Below, piece by piece: positions 18,494 through 25,836 of a stretch of DNA of 64,000 nucleotides (position 1 is its first letter; every line of letters begins with the position of its first letter). The DNA is from an uncultured Candidatus Melainabacteria bacterium (lineage in GTDB: Bacteria; Cyanobacteriota; Vampirovibrionia; Gastranaerophilales; Gastranaerophilaceae). The stretch lies in NCBI GenBank assembly GCA_934754505.1, contig CAKVIE010000007.1, forward strand, positions 43,684 through 107,683. Reading direction: 5' to 3'. Position numbers and translations under genes: made by a program. Under the pieces are notes generated by a model. That model did no database searches and had not been told where the DNA came from. It saw nothing but the letters and a program-made list of their open reading frames with translations.

Positions 18494-19639
18494 TTGAAAA
18501 ATTATACAGAAAAAGACTACTATGGAATATTAGGTCTTAAATTTGATGCAACTCAGGAAGAAATCAAAAAGGCTTTTCGTAAAGCAACTGTTAAGTTTCA
18601 CCCCGATGTAAACAAAGACGGTGCTGAAATTTTTATGAAAATTAAAGAAGCCTACGAAGTTCTCTCCGATGAAAACGAACGAAAGAATTATGATTTCATA
18701 AAAGGTTACGATTTACTCAAAAAACAAAAAAAATTTCAAGAATATAAAGAAAAAACGGCAAATTTTGAACATAAAAATACTTATAATAAATATAATAACG
18801 GTTATGCAAAAAAATCTTATGAGAAAAATGTAAACAACGAAGAAAAAAAACAAAAAAACAGTACTTCAAACTCAAGAAATTCAAACGAAAACACGAATAG
18901 TGTTAAAAGCAATCAGACGAGTTTTCATGAAGAAAACAAAAACTTCAAAAATACGTTTTCGGACATTTTTTCAAATTTGTTTACAGGCAAAAAGCAGCCT
19001 AAACACGAACATCAAGCAATTCATGGCAAGCCTGTTGACGGAAATGATATAACAATGCCAATCGAAATATCATTTAAAGAAGCGATAAACGGCACAAATC
19101 GAAAAATCAACGTATTACATACAGAAATTTGTCCGATATGCGAAGGCAAAAAATTTGCAAACGGCTCTGACTGCAGATATTGCAAAGGAACAGGAGAAGT
19201 TTCGGTTCACAAAAAATTAAACGTAAAAATTCCGCCGCACACTGAAAACAATAAGAAAATCAGACTTGCAGGCGAAGGCACAAAAGGTTTAAAAGGAGGC
19301 AAAAACGGGAATTTATATTTAGTAGTCAAAATAACAGACGACTCTTATTTCAAATTTGACGGCAACAATGTCTTGAGCGAAGCTGAAATAACTCCATACG
19401 AAGCAGCTTTAGGCACTGAAAAAGAAATAAAAACCTTAAATGGAACAGCTAAATTAAAAATCCCGCAAGGAACGTCATCAGGTCAAAAATTCAGACTCGC
19501 AAACGAAGGCTTGTTTGACGAAGCGAAGAAAATCAAAGGTCATCACATCGTAACAATAAAAATCAAAGTTGATGAAAATTTAACAGAACGTGAAAAGCAA
19601 TTATACGAGCAATTAAAAGATATAGCAAAAGGTAAGTAG
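18494..19639 (+). CDS. DnaJ-family co-chaperone with a reduced zinc domain
   Basis: A 381-residue J-domain protein. The J domain (residues 6-70) has HPD at 36-38. It is followed by a long Asn/Lys-rich linker (about 75-165) in place of the usual Gly/Phe region, and the C-terminal substrate-binding domains. The zinc region holds only two Cys pairs, CPIC and CRYC about 12 residues apart, instead of four CxxCxGxG repeats, so at most one zinc can bind. It starts with TTG after AGGAG. It probably works with DnaK, which is not in the window; it could be a specialised paralogue of the housekeeping DnaJ. Confidence 0.88.
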   Translation: MKNYTEKDYYGILGLKFDATQEEIKKAFRKATVKFHPDVNKDGAEIFMKIKEAYEVLSDENERKNYDFIKGYDLLKKQKKFQEYKEKTANFEHKNTYNKYNNGYAKKSYEKNVNNEEKKQKNSTSNSRNSNENTNSVKSNQTSFHEENKNFKNTFSDIFSNLFTGKKQPKHEHQAIHGKPVDGNDITMPIEISFKEAINGTNRKINVLHTEICPICEGKKFANGSDCRYCKGTGEVSVHKKLNVKIPPHTENNKKIRLAGEGTKGLKGGKNGNLYLVVKITDDSYFKFDGNNVLSEAEITPYEAALGTEKEIKTLNGTAKLKIPQGTSSGQKFRLANEGLFDEAKKIKGHHIVTIKIKVDENLTEREKQLYEQLKDIAKGK

Positions 19640-19656
19640 ATAAATAGGAAAACGAA

Positions 19657-20340
19657 ATGACAACAAAAACAGAAATCAAAGAAATTTTCACATCAATTCA
19701 AGGTGAAGGCGAACTTGTCGGCTACACGCAGCTTTTCATCAGATTTTGCAAATGCGATTACAACTGCAAATACTGTGATACCGATTATAAAAAGGACAAC
19801 ACCTGCGAAACCTATACACCAAATTCTCTTGCAGAAAGAATTAAAAGTTTTGATACAAAAAATATCCACTCAATTTGCCTTACAGGCGGCGAACCTTTGA
19901 TGGAAACATCGTTTTTGAAAGAATTTTTGAGAAATGTTACACTTCCCGTTTATCTTGAAACAAATGCAACACGAACGGACGAGCTTGCAGAAATTATCAA
20001 TATGGTTAAATATATTTCGGCAAACATCAAACTTCCCTCTGCATACGGCGGAAAAGATTGTTTTGAAGAGCATGCCGAATTTTTAAGATTATGCAAACAA
20101 GCTCGCAAAGAATTTTATATGAAAGTAGTTTTTGACGAAAATATTACAGATTACGAAATTGATAAATGTATCGAAATAGCTAAAAACAGCGATACGGAAA
20201 TTATTCTTCAGCCTGTAACAAAAAATGGCAAAATCCTTATGAAATCAAGAATCATGCCCGAAGTTTTAGAGCGTTTCAGAAAAAAATACTGGCACGTAAG
20301 ACTTATTCCGCAAGTTCATAAGATGCTTGCCGTCAGATAA
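19657..20340 (+). CDS. queE: 7-carboxy-7-deazaguanine synthase, radical SAM
   Basis: QueE makes 7-carboxy-7-deazaguanine in queuosine biosynthesis. The 227-residue protein starts with EIFTSIQGEGELVGYTQLFIRF, typical of QueE, and has the radical SAM Cys triad at 33, 37 and 40 (CDYNCKYCDTDY). SICLTGGEPLM is the GGEP motif for SAM binding. The other queuosine genes are not in the window. It follows the dnaJ-like gene by 17 bases and is closed by a terminator. Confidence 0.93.
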   Translation: MTTKTEIKEIFTSIQGEGELVGYTQLFIRFCKCDYNCKYCDTDYKKDNTCETYTPNSLAERIKSFDTKNIHSICLTGGEPLMETSFLKEFLRNVTLPVYLETNATRTDELAEIINMVKYISANIKLPSAYGGKDCFEEHAEFLRLCKQARKEFYMKVVFDENITDYEIDKCIEIAKNSDTEIILQPVTKNGKILMKSRIMPEVLERFRKKYWHVRLIPQVHKMLAVR

Positions 20341-20358
20341 AATTTAATTAAGTTGAAA

Positions 20359-20398
20359 TAAATCCCCGATTTTTTTATAATAAAATTCGGGGATTTTT
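20359..20398 (+). terminator. Terminator after queE
   Basis: Inverted repeat AAATCCCCGA and TCGGGGATTT, followed by T residues, 20 bases after the queE stop. Confidence 0.8.
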
Positions 20399-20433
20399 AA
20401 TTAGAAAAATCCAAAATCAAACGGAGAAATTTA

Positions 20434-21189
20434 ATGACATTAACGATAGCCGTAACAGGTAAGAGTGGAAGCGGAAAAACAACGACAGTAAAGAATTTGC
20501 AGGTATATTTGAGAAAGAAATATCCCGAAAAAACTATTCTTTTGGTAGATAATGATTTATCTTGCGAACTCGGACACACTTTCGGAAAAGATGTAAGAAA
20601 AACCCTTTACGGCATAAGAAGCGGCAAACACGAATACAAAACAGGTATTCCCGAAAATATGACAAAACAAGAGTTCATCGAATGGGCTATTGAAGATATT
20701 ATTGAACCAATCGACGAAAACACCGATTTAATCGTAAGCTGGCTTGTCGGCTCAAAAGATTGCCGCTGCCCGATTACAAAGCAAATGAACGATGCCGTTT
20801 TCAAACTTATTACAAGATATGATATTGTCATTTTTGATTGCGAATTTGACTTAAAATATTTATATCAACTTGTCGATATTCCAATAGACATAACACTTAT
20901 CGTAACTCGTCCATGGGAAGAATCAGTCAGACTTGCGGAAAGAATTGAAGAATATTCCGCAAAATACGCCGCTGAAGGTCAAATGGGAGTTTTACTCAAC
21001 GCCGTTCAGGAAGAAGATAAACAAAATGCCTATAATTTGTCTGAAAAATACGGACTTTCGGTATTGGGAATTATTCCGTTTGATAAAGTATTGACTCAAG
21101 GCACGGAAGACAAGCTCTCCGAAAAAGTCCAAGATGCAATAGAAGAATTTTATTTCAGACTTAATGTTCCGAGGAGTGATTTAGCATGA
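20434..21189 (+). CDS. CooC-like P-loop ATPase (nickel-insertion type)
   Basis: A 251-residue MinD/SIMIBI-class ATPase. The P loop is TGKSGSGKTT (8-17), followed by LLVDNDLSCELGHTFG. A Cys-x-Cys pair at 110 and 112 (KDCRCPI) matches the metal-binding CxC motif of CooC, the factor that loads nickel into carbon monoxide dehydrogenase. The P loop has Ser where CooC usually has GGVGK. No CODH/acetyl-CoA synthase gene is in the window. The stop overlaps the folD start (ATGA), so translation is coupled and a one-carbon link is plausible. It may serve another metal enzyme. Confidence 0.65.
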   Translation: MTLTIAVTGKSGSGKTTTVKNLQVYLRKKYPEKTILLVDNDLSCELGHTFGKDVRKTLYGIRSGKHEYKTGIPENMTKQEFIEWAIEDIIEPIDENTDLIVSWLVGSKDCRCPITKQMNDAVFKLITRYDIVIFDCEFDLKYLYQLVDIPIDITLIVTRPWEESVRLAERIEEYSAKYAAEGQMGVLLNAVQEEDKQNAYNLSEKYGLSVLGIIPFDKVLTQGTEDKLSEKVQDAIEEFYFRLNVPRSDLA

Positions 21190-22028
21190 CAAAAATTGCA
21201 AACGGAAAAGCTCTCGCTGAAAAAATTTATGAAAACGTAAAAAAAGAAGTTCAAACACTTAAAAAACGTCCCAAATTAACGGTTATAATAACTGATGACA
21301 ACGAAGCGGGAAAAGTTTATGTCCGCAATAAGCAACGGGCATGCGAAAAAACAGGAATTGAATCGGTTACGGTATATTTTCCGTCAGATGTTCCCGAACA
21401 GGATATTTTGGCAAAAATTGATGAACTAAATAACGACGAAAGTGTTGATGCAATTCTTGTTCAGCTCCCATTGCCGCCGCATATCGATACGGAAAAAGTC
21501 CTGAATTCTATCTCGGCAGAAAAAGATGCGGACGGTTTTCACTATGAAAATGCAGGAAAAATGTTTACGGGTCAAAGACCCTCGTCCATTGCCTGCACTC
21601 CGAAAGGAATAATCAGACTGCTTGATGAATGTAAATTTGATTTAACAGGCAAAGATGCAGTCGTGATAGGACGTTCAAATATCGTCGGCAAACCCGTGGC
21701 ACAGCTTTTAACCCAAAGAAATGCAACCGTAACACTCTGCCATTCAAAGACGAAAAATATAGATTTTTATACAAAAAATGCAGATTTAATCGTCGTTGCA
21801 ATCGGAAAACCAAAGTTTTTAACAGGCGATATGGTAAAAAACGGTGTAACCGTTATTGACGTTGGAATTTCAAGAGTAGATGGGAAATTATCGGGTGATG
21901 TGGATTTTGACTCCGTTGCACCGAAAGCCGATTTAATAACCCCCGTTCCGGGAGGTGTCGGCCCTATGACCGTTGCAATGCTTATTCAAAACACACTTGA
22001 ACTCGCAAAAAGTCACCAAAAGATTTAA
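21186..22028 (+). CDS. folD: Methylene-THF dehydrogenase / methenyl-THF cyclohydrolase
   Basis: FolD interconverts 5,10-methylene- and 10-formyl-tetrahydrofolate, feeding purine synthesis and Met-tRNA formylation. The 280-residue protein has YVRNKQRACEKTGIES with the catalytic Lys, ILVQLPLPPHID, DADGFHYENAG, the GRSNIVGKPVAQLL dinucleotide site, and PVPGGVGPMTVAMLIQNT. The last eight codons (LAKSHQKI region) lie in a 32-bp sequence repeated exactly at the end of the downstream acyltransferase gene. It overlaps the cooC-like gene by 4 bases. Confidence 0.97.
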   Translation: MTKIANGKALAEKIYENVKKEVQTLKKRPKLTVIITDDNEAGKVYVRNKQRACEKTGIESVTVYFPSDVPEQDILAKIDELNNDESVDAILVQLPLPPHIDTEKVLNSISAEKDADGFHYENAGKMFTGQRPSSIACTPKGIIRLLDECKFDLTGKDAVVIGRSNIVGKPVAQLLTQRNATVTLCHSKTKNIDFYTKNADLIVVAIGKPKFLTGDMVKNGVTVIDVGISRVDGKLSGDVDFDSVAPKADLITPVPGGVGPMTVAMLIQNTLELAKSHQKI

Positions 22029-22031
22029 AAA
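22000..22031 (+). repeat. 32-bp direct repeat, left copy (folD 3' end)
   Basis: Begins AACTCGCAAAAAGTCACC and ends in AGATTTAAAAA. It covers the last codons and stop of folD and the last bases of the convergent MerR-like gene. The same 32 bases recur at 23571-23602, 1,571 bases away, with no mismatch. Confidence 0.9.
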
Positions 22032-22399
22032 TTTTTAACAACATCATTAAAATTCGGATTGAGATACAATGCAGATAGAATGTCACTAATTTCATTTTTG
22101 GGAAGATTTATTGATTCATTTTCAGCAAATAATTTTAAAATGTATTTTACTGCAGTTATAGTCATTTTATGTTTCTTTATAAGAAGCCTAATGCCTCTTA
22201 ACCACTCAACATCACTTTGGGAATATAACCTTTTTTGAACCTCTCCGGTTTTAATTCTATGAGTCAAAATCAATTTCTCAGCATCATAAGTTCTCAATCT
22301 GTCCGGTGTAATTTCCAACATTGCTGCGACTATACTTGTTGTTAATAGTGGACTATTTTTTGTAAAATTATTTTTAAAATAATCGTCATTATAATTCAT
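22025..22399 (-). CDS. MerR-family-like HTH regulator
   Basis: A 124-residue protein whose middle resembles the MerR DNA-binding domain, HspR branch: LTTSIVAAMLEITPDRLRTYDAEKLI (turn and helix, residues about 18-43), a wing with VQKRLYSQSDVEWLRGIRLLI, and KMTITAVKYIL. No metal-binding Cys or effector domain is seen. It is convergent with folD, their stops overlapping by 4 bases, and divergent from the acyltransferase. It lies inside the segment flanked by the 32-bp direct repeats and probably regulates the acyltransferase gene, though its target is unknown. Confidence 0.72.
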   Translation of the reverse strand: MNYNDDYFKNNFTKNSPLLTTSIVAAMLEITPDRLRTYDAEKLILTHRIKTGEVQKRLYSQSDVEWLRGIRLLIKKHKMTITAVKYILKLFAENESINLPKNEISDILSALYLNPNFNDVVKNF

Positions 22400-22513
22400 T
22401 TTTTAATGTTATAATATTTTTTCTTTTATGCCTATTGGGATATTATTATTTAGCAAAACCATATTTGCAAATTTATGCTTTTCGTTTATTATAATATTGG
22501 GGGCAAAAACATT

Positions 22514-23599
22514 ATGCTAAAAAATCTTAATTTTTTCAGAATTTGGTTTACAATAACCATTTTATACGGACATATAATGCAACATTTTTTAATTCCAATG
22601 TTTCCGGATTTACCAGCAATTATTTATATAAAAAATCATATCAGTTATGCTTTTGGATACATGTGTGATATGTTTTTTATAATATCTGGTTTCTTTTTAT
22701 TTTTTTCATTCTTTAAAGATTCTAATTTTAAAAATTTTATAATAAAAAAAGTAGCCAGACTTTCCCCTGTTTTATTATTTTCTTTATTCGGTTTTATGAT
22801 ACTTTCGCCATTTATTGAAAATATACATTTTTATAAATATCAAAACATTTTATCCGTATTTTTCATAAGAAGCTCTTTTATAACAAATATTGAAACAAAC
22901 AATGGTGCAGCTTGGTACATAAATGTTATGTTTTGGGGTTATATTTTTTATTACAGTCTGTTTAATAGTATTCCAAAAGAAAAAAGAAAATATATTACAG
23001 CAATAATAGTATTTATTATGTATTCAATTTTAATAAATAAACAAAACTTATATGACCAACCTCAATTTATTCTTGATGGAATATTAACAATTCCAATGAT
23101 AAGAGCACTTGCAGGAATGGGTTTGGGTTATATTATTGCAGAATTTTACAATTCATCTAATTGTCAAAACAGCAAAAGTATTTTTTCAAAAATAGGTTAT
23201 ACAATAATAGAAATAATTACAATTATTTTTCTATTTAAATTCTCTATTATAAAACCATTATCATATTCTTTTCCGATATTAACTATTCTTTTTATAATCA
23301 TTTTTTATTGCTTTTTAACAAAAAAAGGTTATATATCACGATTTTTAGACAATAATGTAGTTTTTCAACTTGGAAAATATTGTTTCAGTATTTATATGAT
23401 GCAAGATTTTTGCTTTCAGCTTCTAAATAAATTTCTATGGAACAATATTCATTTTGGTATAATAGAACACCCCATTTTTAACATTTTAGCCGGTATCCTA
23501 TTTTGTATAATTGTAGGCATTATCACGTACTATATAATTGAAGAACCTTGTAAAAGGTTAATTCTTGCAAAACTCGCAAAAAGTCACCAAAAGATTTAA
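22514..23599 (+). CDS. Membrane acyltransferase, family 3 (OatA/ExoZ-like)
   Basis: A 361-residue multi-pass protein of the acyltransferase-3 family, which O-acylates surface glycans. The N-terminus LNFFRIWFTITILYGHIMQHF holds the family R/E-x10-H motif (Arg9, His19). DMFFIISGFFLFFSFF, FIIKKVARLSPVLL and NNGAAWYINVMFWGYIF follow. The start at 22514 gives a canonical N-terminus; the frame extends back to 22475. Ten or so helices are seen. Base composition is more AT-rich than its neighbours. The C-terminal residues LAKSHQKI come from the duplicated folD tail, a sign that the gene was inserted here. Confidence 0.87.
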   Translation: MLKNLNFFRIWFTITILYGHIMQHFLIPMFPDLPAIIYIKNHISYAFGYMCDMFFIISGFFLFFSFFKDSNFKNFIIKKVARLSPVLLFSLFGFMILSPFIENIHFYKYQNILSVFFIRSSFITNIETNNGAAWYINVMFWGYIFYYSLFNSIPKEKRKYITAIIVFIMYSILINKQNLYDQPQFILDGILTIPMIRALAGMGLGYIIAEFYNSSNCQNSKSIFSKIGYTIIEIITIIFLFKFSIIKPLSYSFPILTILFIIIFYCFLTKKGYISRFLDNNVVFQLGKYCFSIYMMQDFCFQLLNKFLWNNIHFGIIEHPIFNILAGILFCIIVGIITYYIIEEPCKRLILAKLAKSHQKI

Positions 23600-23602
23600 A
23601 AA
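23571..23602 (+). repeat. 32-bp direct repeat, right copy
   Basis: Exact copy of 22000-22031. It supplies the last codons and stop of the acyltransferase gene, in the same frame as in folD. It is followed immediately by a copy of the AACACTATTAGTG repeat. Confidence 0.9.
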
Positions 23603-23613
23603 CACTATTAGTG
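23601..23613 (+). repeat. AACACTATTAGTG repeat at the insert's right edge
   Basis: A partial copy of the 16-bp repeat family that shares its first two bases with the end of the 32-bp direct repeat, so it lies exactly at the junction. Confidence 0.6.
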
Positions 23614-23633
23614 CTTTTCGTTTAACATTAGCT

Positions 23634-23649
23634 AATAACACTAATAGTA
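23634..23649 (+). repeat. 16-bp dispersed repeat, variant copy
   Basis: AATAACACTAATAGTA, with AATAGTATTATTAG beyond it forming a longer imperfect palindrome. It lies between the convergent acyltransferase and endonuclease-like genes, where it may also help termination. Confidence 0.6.
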
Positions 23650-23656
23650 TTATTAG

Positions 23657-24484
23657 CTATAAAGACAAATAATAATCTTTTAAAAGTTTTGCATCGTCCT
23701 CAATATTCGGGCTTTCGCAAACTACAACACCTTTTACGTTAAATTGCTTAAAGGCTTTCAATAAATCCTTATAATTCATATCACTTTCTTCAAGAATTAA
23801 ATGTTTCTTTTCTCCTTTTGCAGAATATTCAATTCCTGCCAAATGTGCATGAAAATTATTCAAAGCAACATCGCCAAGCTCGTTTCCGATAAATTCAAAG
23901 ATTTTACAAAATTCATCGTAAGTGTTGTAACTTCCGTTTGAACGGGCATGAAGATGGGCAAAATCAACACAAGGCAATACATTATCAAACATCTTGGAAA
24001 GTTTTACTATTTCTTCCAAATCCCCCCATTGAGTAGCTTTTCCCGTTGTTTCGGGACGTATCCAAACGTTATTTTCTTCTTCTTTTAAAGTTTGAATAAT
24101 TGTTTCGGTATGTTTTGCCACCGTATCAAAAACATTTCCTTTTTCACCGCCCATATAAAAAGCAGCATGATATGTTATTGAATAAGCACCGAGAGTTTTG
24201 GCAATTCTTGCAGTATCCGAAATTCTCTTTATGCTTGCTTCAACTTTATCAGGTTCTTTTGCATTCAAATTTATATAATAAGGTCCGTGACAAGTTACAA
24301 CAAAACCATCTGCAACAGCTTTTTGAACTTCTAAAACACTATCCGTGCTAATCCTTACGCCATGGACAAATTCAGCCTCAAGTCCATCCAAATTCATAGA
24401 TTTTAAAACATCAAATCCGACTTTATACCCTTTTTTATCAGCCAAAATCGGGATACCCGCCGTCAAAAATTTCAATTCGTTCAT
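23657..24484 (-). CDS. TIM-barrel protein of the endonuclease IV / xylose isomerase fold
   Basis: A 275-residue AP-endonuclease-2 superfamily protein. CHGPYYINLNAKEPDKVEASIKR resembles the VHAPYxINLA segment of endonuclease IV (Nfo), followed by SITYHAAFYMG, VWIRPETTGK, PCVDFAHLHARSNG, NNFHAHLAGIEYSAKGEKKHLIL and a final VVVCESPNIEDD. The His, Glu and Asp metal ligands of Nfo appear conserved. Endonuclease IV cuts DNA at abasic sites. The protein is close in length to Nfo, but could be a sugar-phosphate isomerase-like relative. Its start overlaps the formyltransferase stop by one base. Confidence 0.72.
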   Translation of the reverse strand: MNELKFLTAGIPILADKKGYKVGFDVLKSMNLDGLEAEFVHGVRISTDSVLEVQKAVADGFVVTCHGPYYINLNAKEPDKVEASIKRISDTARIAKTLGAYSITYHAAFYMGGEKGNVFDTVAKHTETIIQTLKEEENNVWIRPETTGKATQWGDLEEIVKLSKMFDNVLPCVDFAHLHARSNGSYNTYDEFCKIFEFIGNELGDVALNNFHAHLAGIEYSAKGEKKHLILEESDMNYKDLLKAFKQFNVKGVVVCESPNIEDDAKLLKDYYLSL

Positions 24485-25422
24485 TAATCCATCCTTTCTC
24501 CGACTTTACATCTTGAAAGCCTTATAAATTGTTTTGCTTCACCTATAAAATACGACCCCGCTTGAAGAACTTTTATATGCAAAATCCCCTTTTTGCAAGC
24601 AACCGCAAGTGTTTCATCAGTCGAAACAATCGTTCCTGCAGGAAAACCCGAATCTCTGTCTTCAACAGTTGCAGTATGTATTTTCAAATAATTTCCACGG
24701 TAACTGCAAACAGCATGAATAAAAGGATTTAAAGCTCTGACAAGTCTTTCCGAATATACGGCAGGTTTATTCCAATCTATCATTGTTTCGGGCGAAAGCT
24801 CTTTTATCACAGGTGCTTTAACAAAAAAACCTTTTGGCTGTTTAATTCTTTCGATAGTTTCACCTTTTTCATACTTTGTCAAAAATTCAATAAGCATATC
24901 AGCACTCAAATAATTTAATCGGTTAAAAAGTGTTCCCATCGTCTCCGTATCTCGGATTGCGAATTTTTTTTGCATTATGATATCGCCCGTGTCAAAAGTC
25001 TTATCCATATAATGCAGCGTCACACCCGTTTCTTTTTCACCGTTTATTATAACGTGAGAATAAGGATTTCCGCCTCTATATCTCGGTAAAAGCGAGGGGT
25101 GAACATTCACAAAACCGTCCTTTGTCGTGTTTAAAAACACATCAGGAAAAAGTTTTCCATACGAACAAACAACTGCCAAATCAAGCTCTAAATCAGTAAT
25201 TTTTTTTATAAAATCCTCATCAGAAAGCGAATTTTCATAAGGAATTATGTTCATATCAAGCTTTTTTGCAAAATCACAAAAAAGTTTATAAGTTCCGTTA
25301 TTTCTGTCAGGCGGCACACAAGCTACAATATTAACGTGTTCCGCAACTGCCCGAGCCAAGCAAACTAACCCCATATCGGGCATACCGATAAAAAGAATAC
25401 GTTTTTTAAAGTTTGTTTGCAT
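24484..25422 (-). CDS. Second formyltransferase-family protein
   Basis: A 312-residue formyl_transf_N protein related to Fmt. The catalytic NVHPSLLPRYRGGNPYSHVIING keeps Asn and His, and DTGDIIMQKKF keeps the Asp. A C-terminal domain follows, with ALNPFIHAVCSY as in Fmt. The N-terminal part lacks the Fmt PDRPAGRG loop and instead has CVPPDRNNGTYKLFCDFAKK, so the acceptor differs. A sugar- or peptide-linked amine, or a cofactor, is more likely than initiator tRNA, since a standard fmt is present. It overlaps crcB by 17 bases and the endonuclease-like gene by one. Confidence 0.78.
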   Translation of the reverse strand: MQTNFKKRILFIGMPDMGLVCLARAVAEHVNIVACVPPDRNNGTYKLFCDFAKKLDMNIIPYENSLSDEDFIKKITDLELDLAVVCSYGKLFPDVFLNTTKDGFVNVHPSLLPRYRGGNPYSHVIINGEKETGVTLHYMDKTFDTGDIIMQKKFAIRDTETMGTLFNRLNYLSADMLIEFLTKYEKGETIERIKQPKGFFVKAPVIKELSPETMIDWNKPAVYSERLVRALNPFIHAVCSYRGNYLKIHTATVEDRDSGFPAGTIVSTDETLAVACKKGILHIKVLQAGSYFIGEAKQFIRLSRCKVGERMD

Positions 25423-25777
25423 AATAAGCTCCGAGGGCTACCGCTGATAAGCATAAAATTATACTTACTAACGAATATATCACAAAAAGGTGGTATTTTG
25501 CTGATTTTACGTATTCAAGGCACTCTACGGAGAATGTGGAAAAAGTCGTTAATCCGCCACAAAAACCGACCGTCAAAGAAAGTTTCAGCCAATTAGGCAA
25601 AGAAGATTTTAGACAAAAATAAGCACCTAAAAAGCCTAAAATAAAGCTTCCGACAACATTTACGAAAGATGTTGCCCAAACAGAATTTACCCCAAAACAG
25701 CGAAAAGCATTATTTGCAGCTAATCTCATTGCCGCACCTAATCCTCCGCCTATAAAAACTGCTAAATAACTAATCAT
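25406..25777 (-). CDS. crcB: Fluoride channel CrcB/Fluc
   Basis: A small dual-topology membrane channel exporting fluoride. The 123-residue protein has four helices and the family motifs GGGLGAAMRL near the start, VNVVGSFILGFLG with the conserved Asn, and GFCGGLTTFSTFSVE, the Phe-box region. Single-gene CrcB proteins work as homodimers. I looked for a fluoride riboswitch in the 59 bases upstream and saw only the gpsA hairpin. Confidence 0.93.
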   Translation of the reverse strand: MISYLAVFIGGGLGAAMRLAANNAFRCFGVNSVWATSFVNVVGSFILGFLGAYFCLKSSLPNWLKLSLTVGFCGGLTTFSTFSVECLEYVKSAKYHLFVIYSLVSIILCLSAVALGAYYANKL

Positions 25778-25792
25778 TTTAATACCATTATC

Positions 25793-25830
25793 GATTGTTA
25801 AAACAGGGTTATAAGCCCTGTTTTACAATC
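25793..25830 (-). terminator. Terminator hairpin after gpsA
   Basis: A long inverted repeat, AAAACAGGG and CCCTGTTTT with a 7-base loop, flanked by a further GATTGT and ACAATC pair. It lies between gpsA and crcB. The T run after it is weak. Confidence 0.75.
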
Positions 25831-25836
25831 AAAGAA

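Noticed and set aside
18890..18904. AACACGAATAGTGTT in the dnaJ-like gene as another repeat copy
   Set aside because: It has the palindrome with one change but lies in an Asn/Lys-rich coding stretch and lacks the AAT flank, so it may be chance.
20434..21189. Chromosome-partition ParA or MinD
   Set aside because: The CxC metal motif and pairing with folD fit CooC better; there is no parB or minE nearby.
22025..23599. A transposon or integron carrying the acyltransferase
   Set aside because: No transposase, integrase or inverted ends are visible; the flanking structure is a direct repeat of the folD end only.
25406..25836. Fluoride riboswitch upstream of crcB
   Set aside because: The 59-base gap contains only the gpsA hairpin; no riboswitch core was seen.
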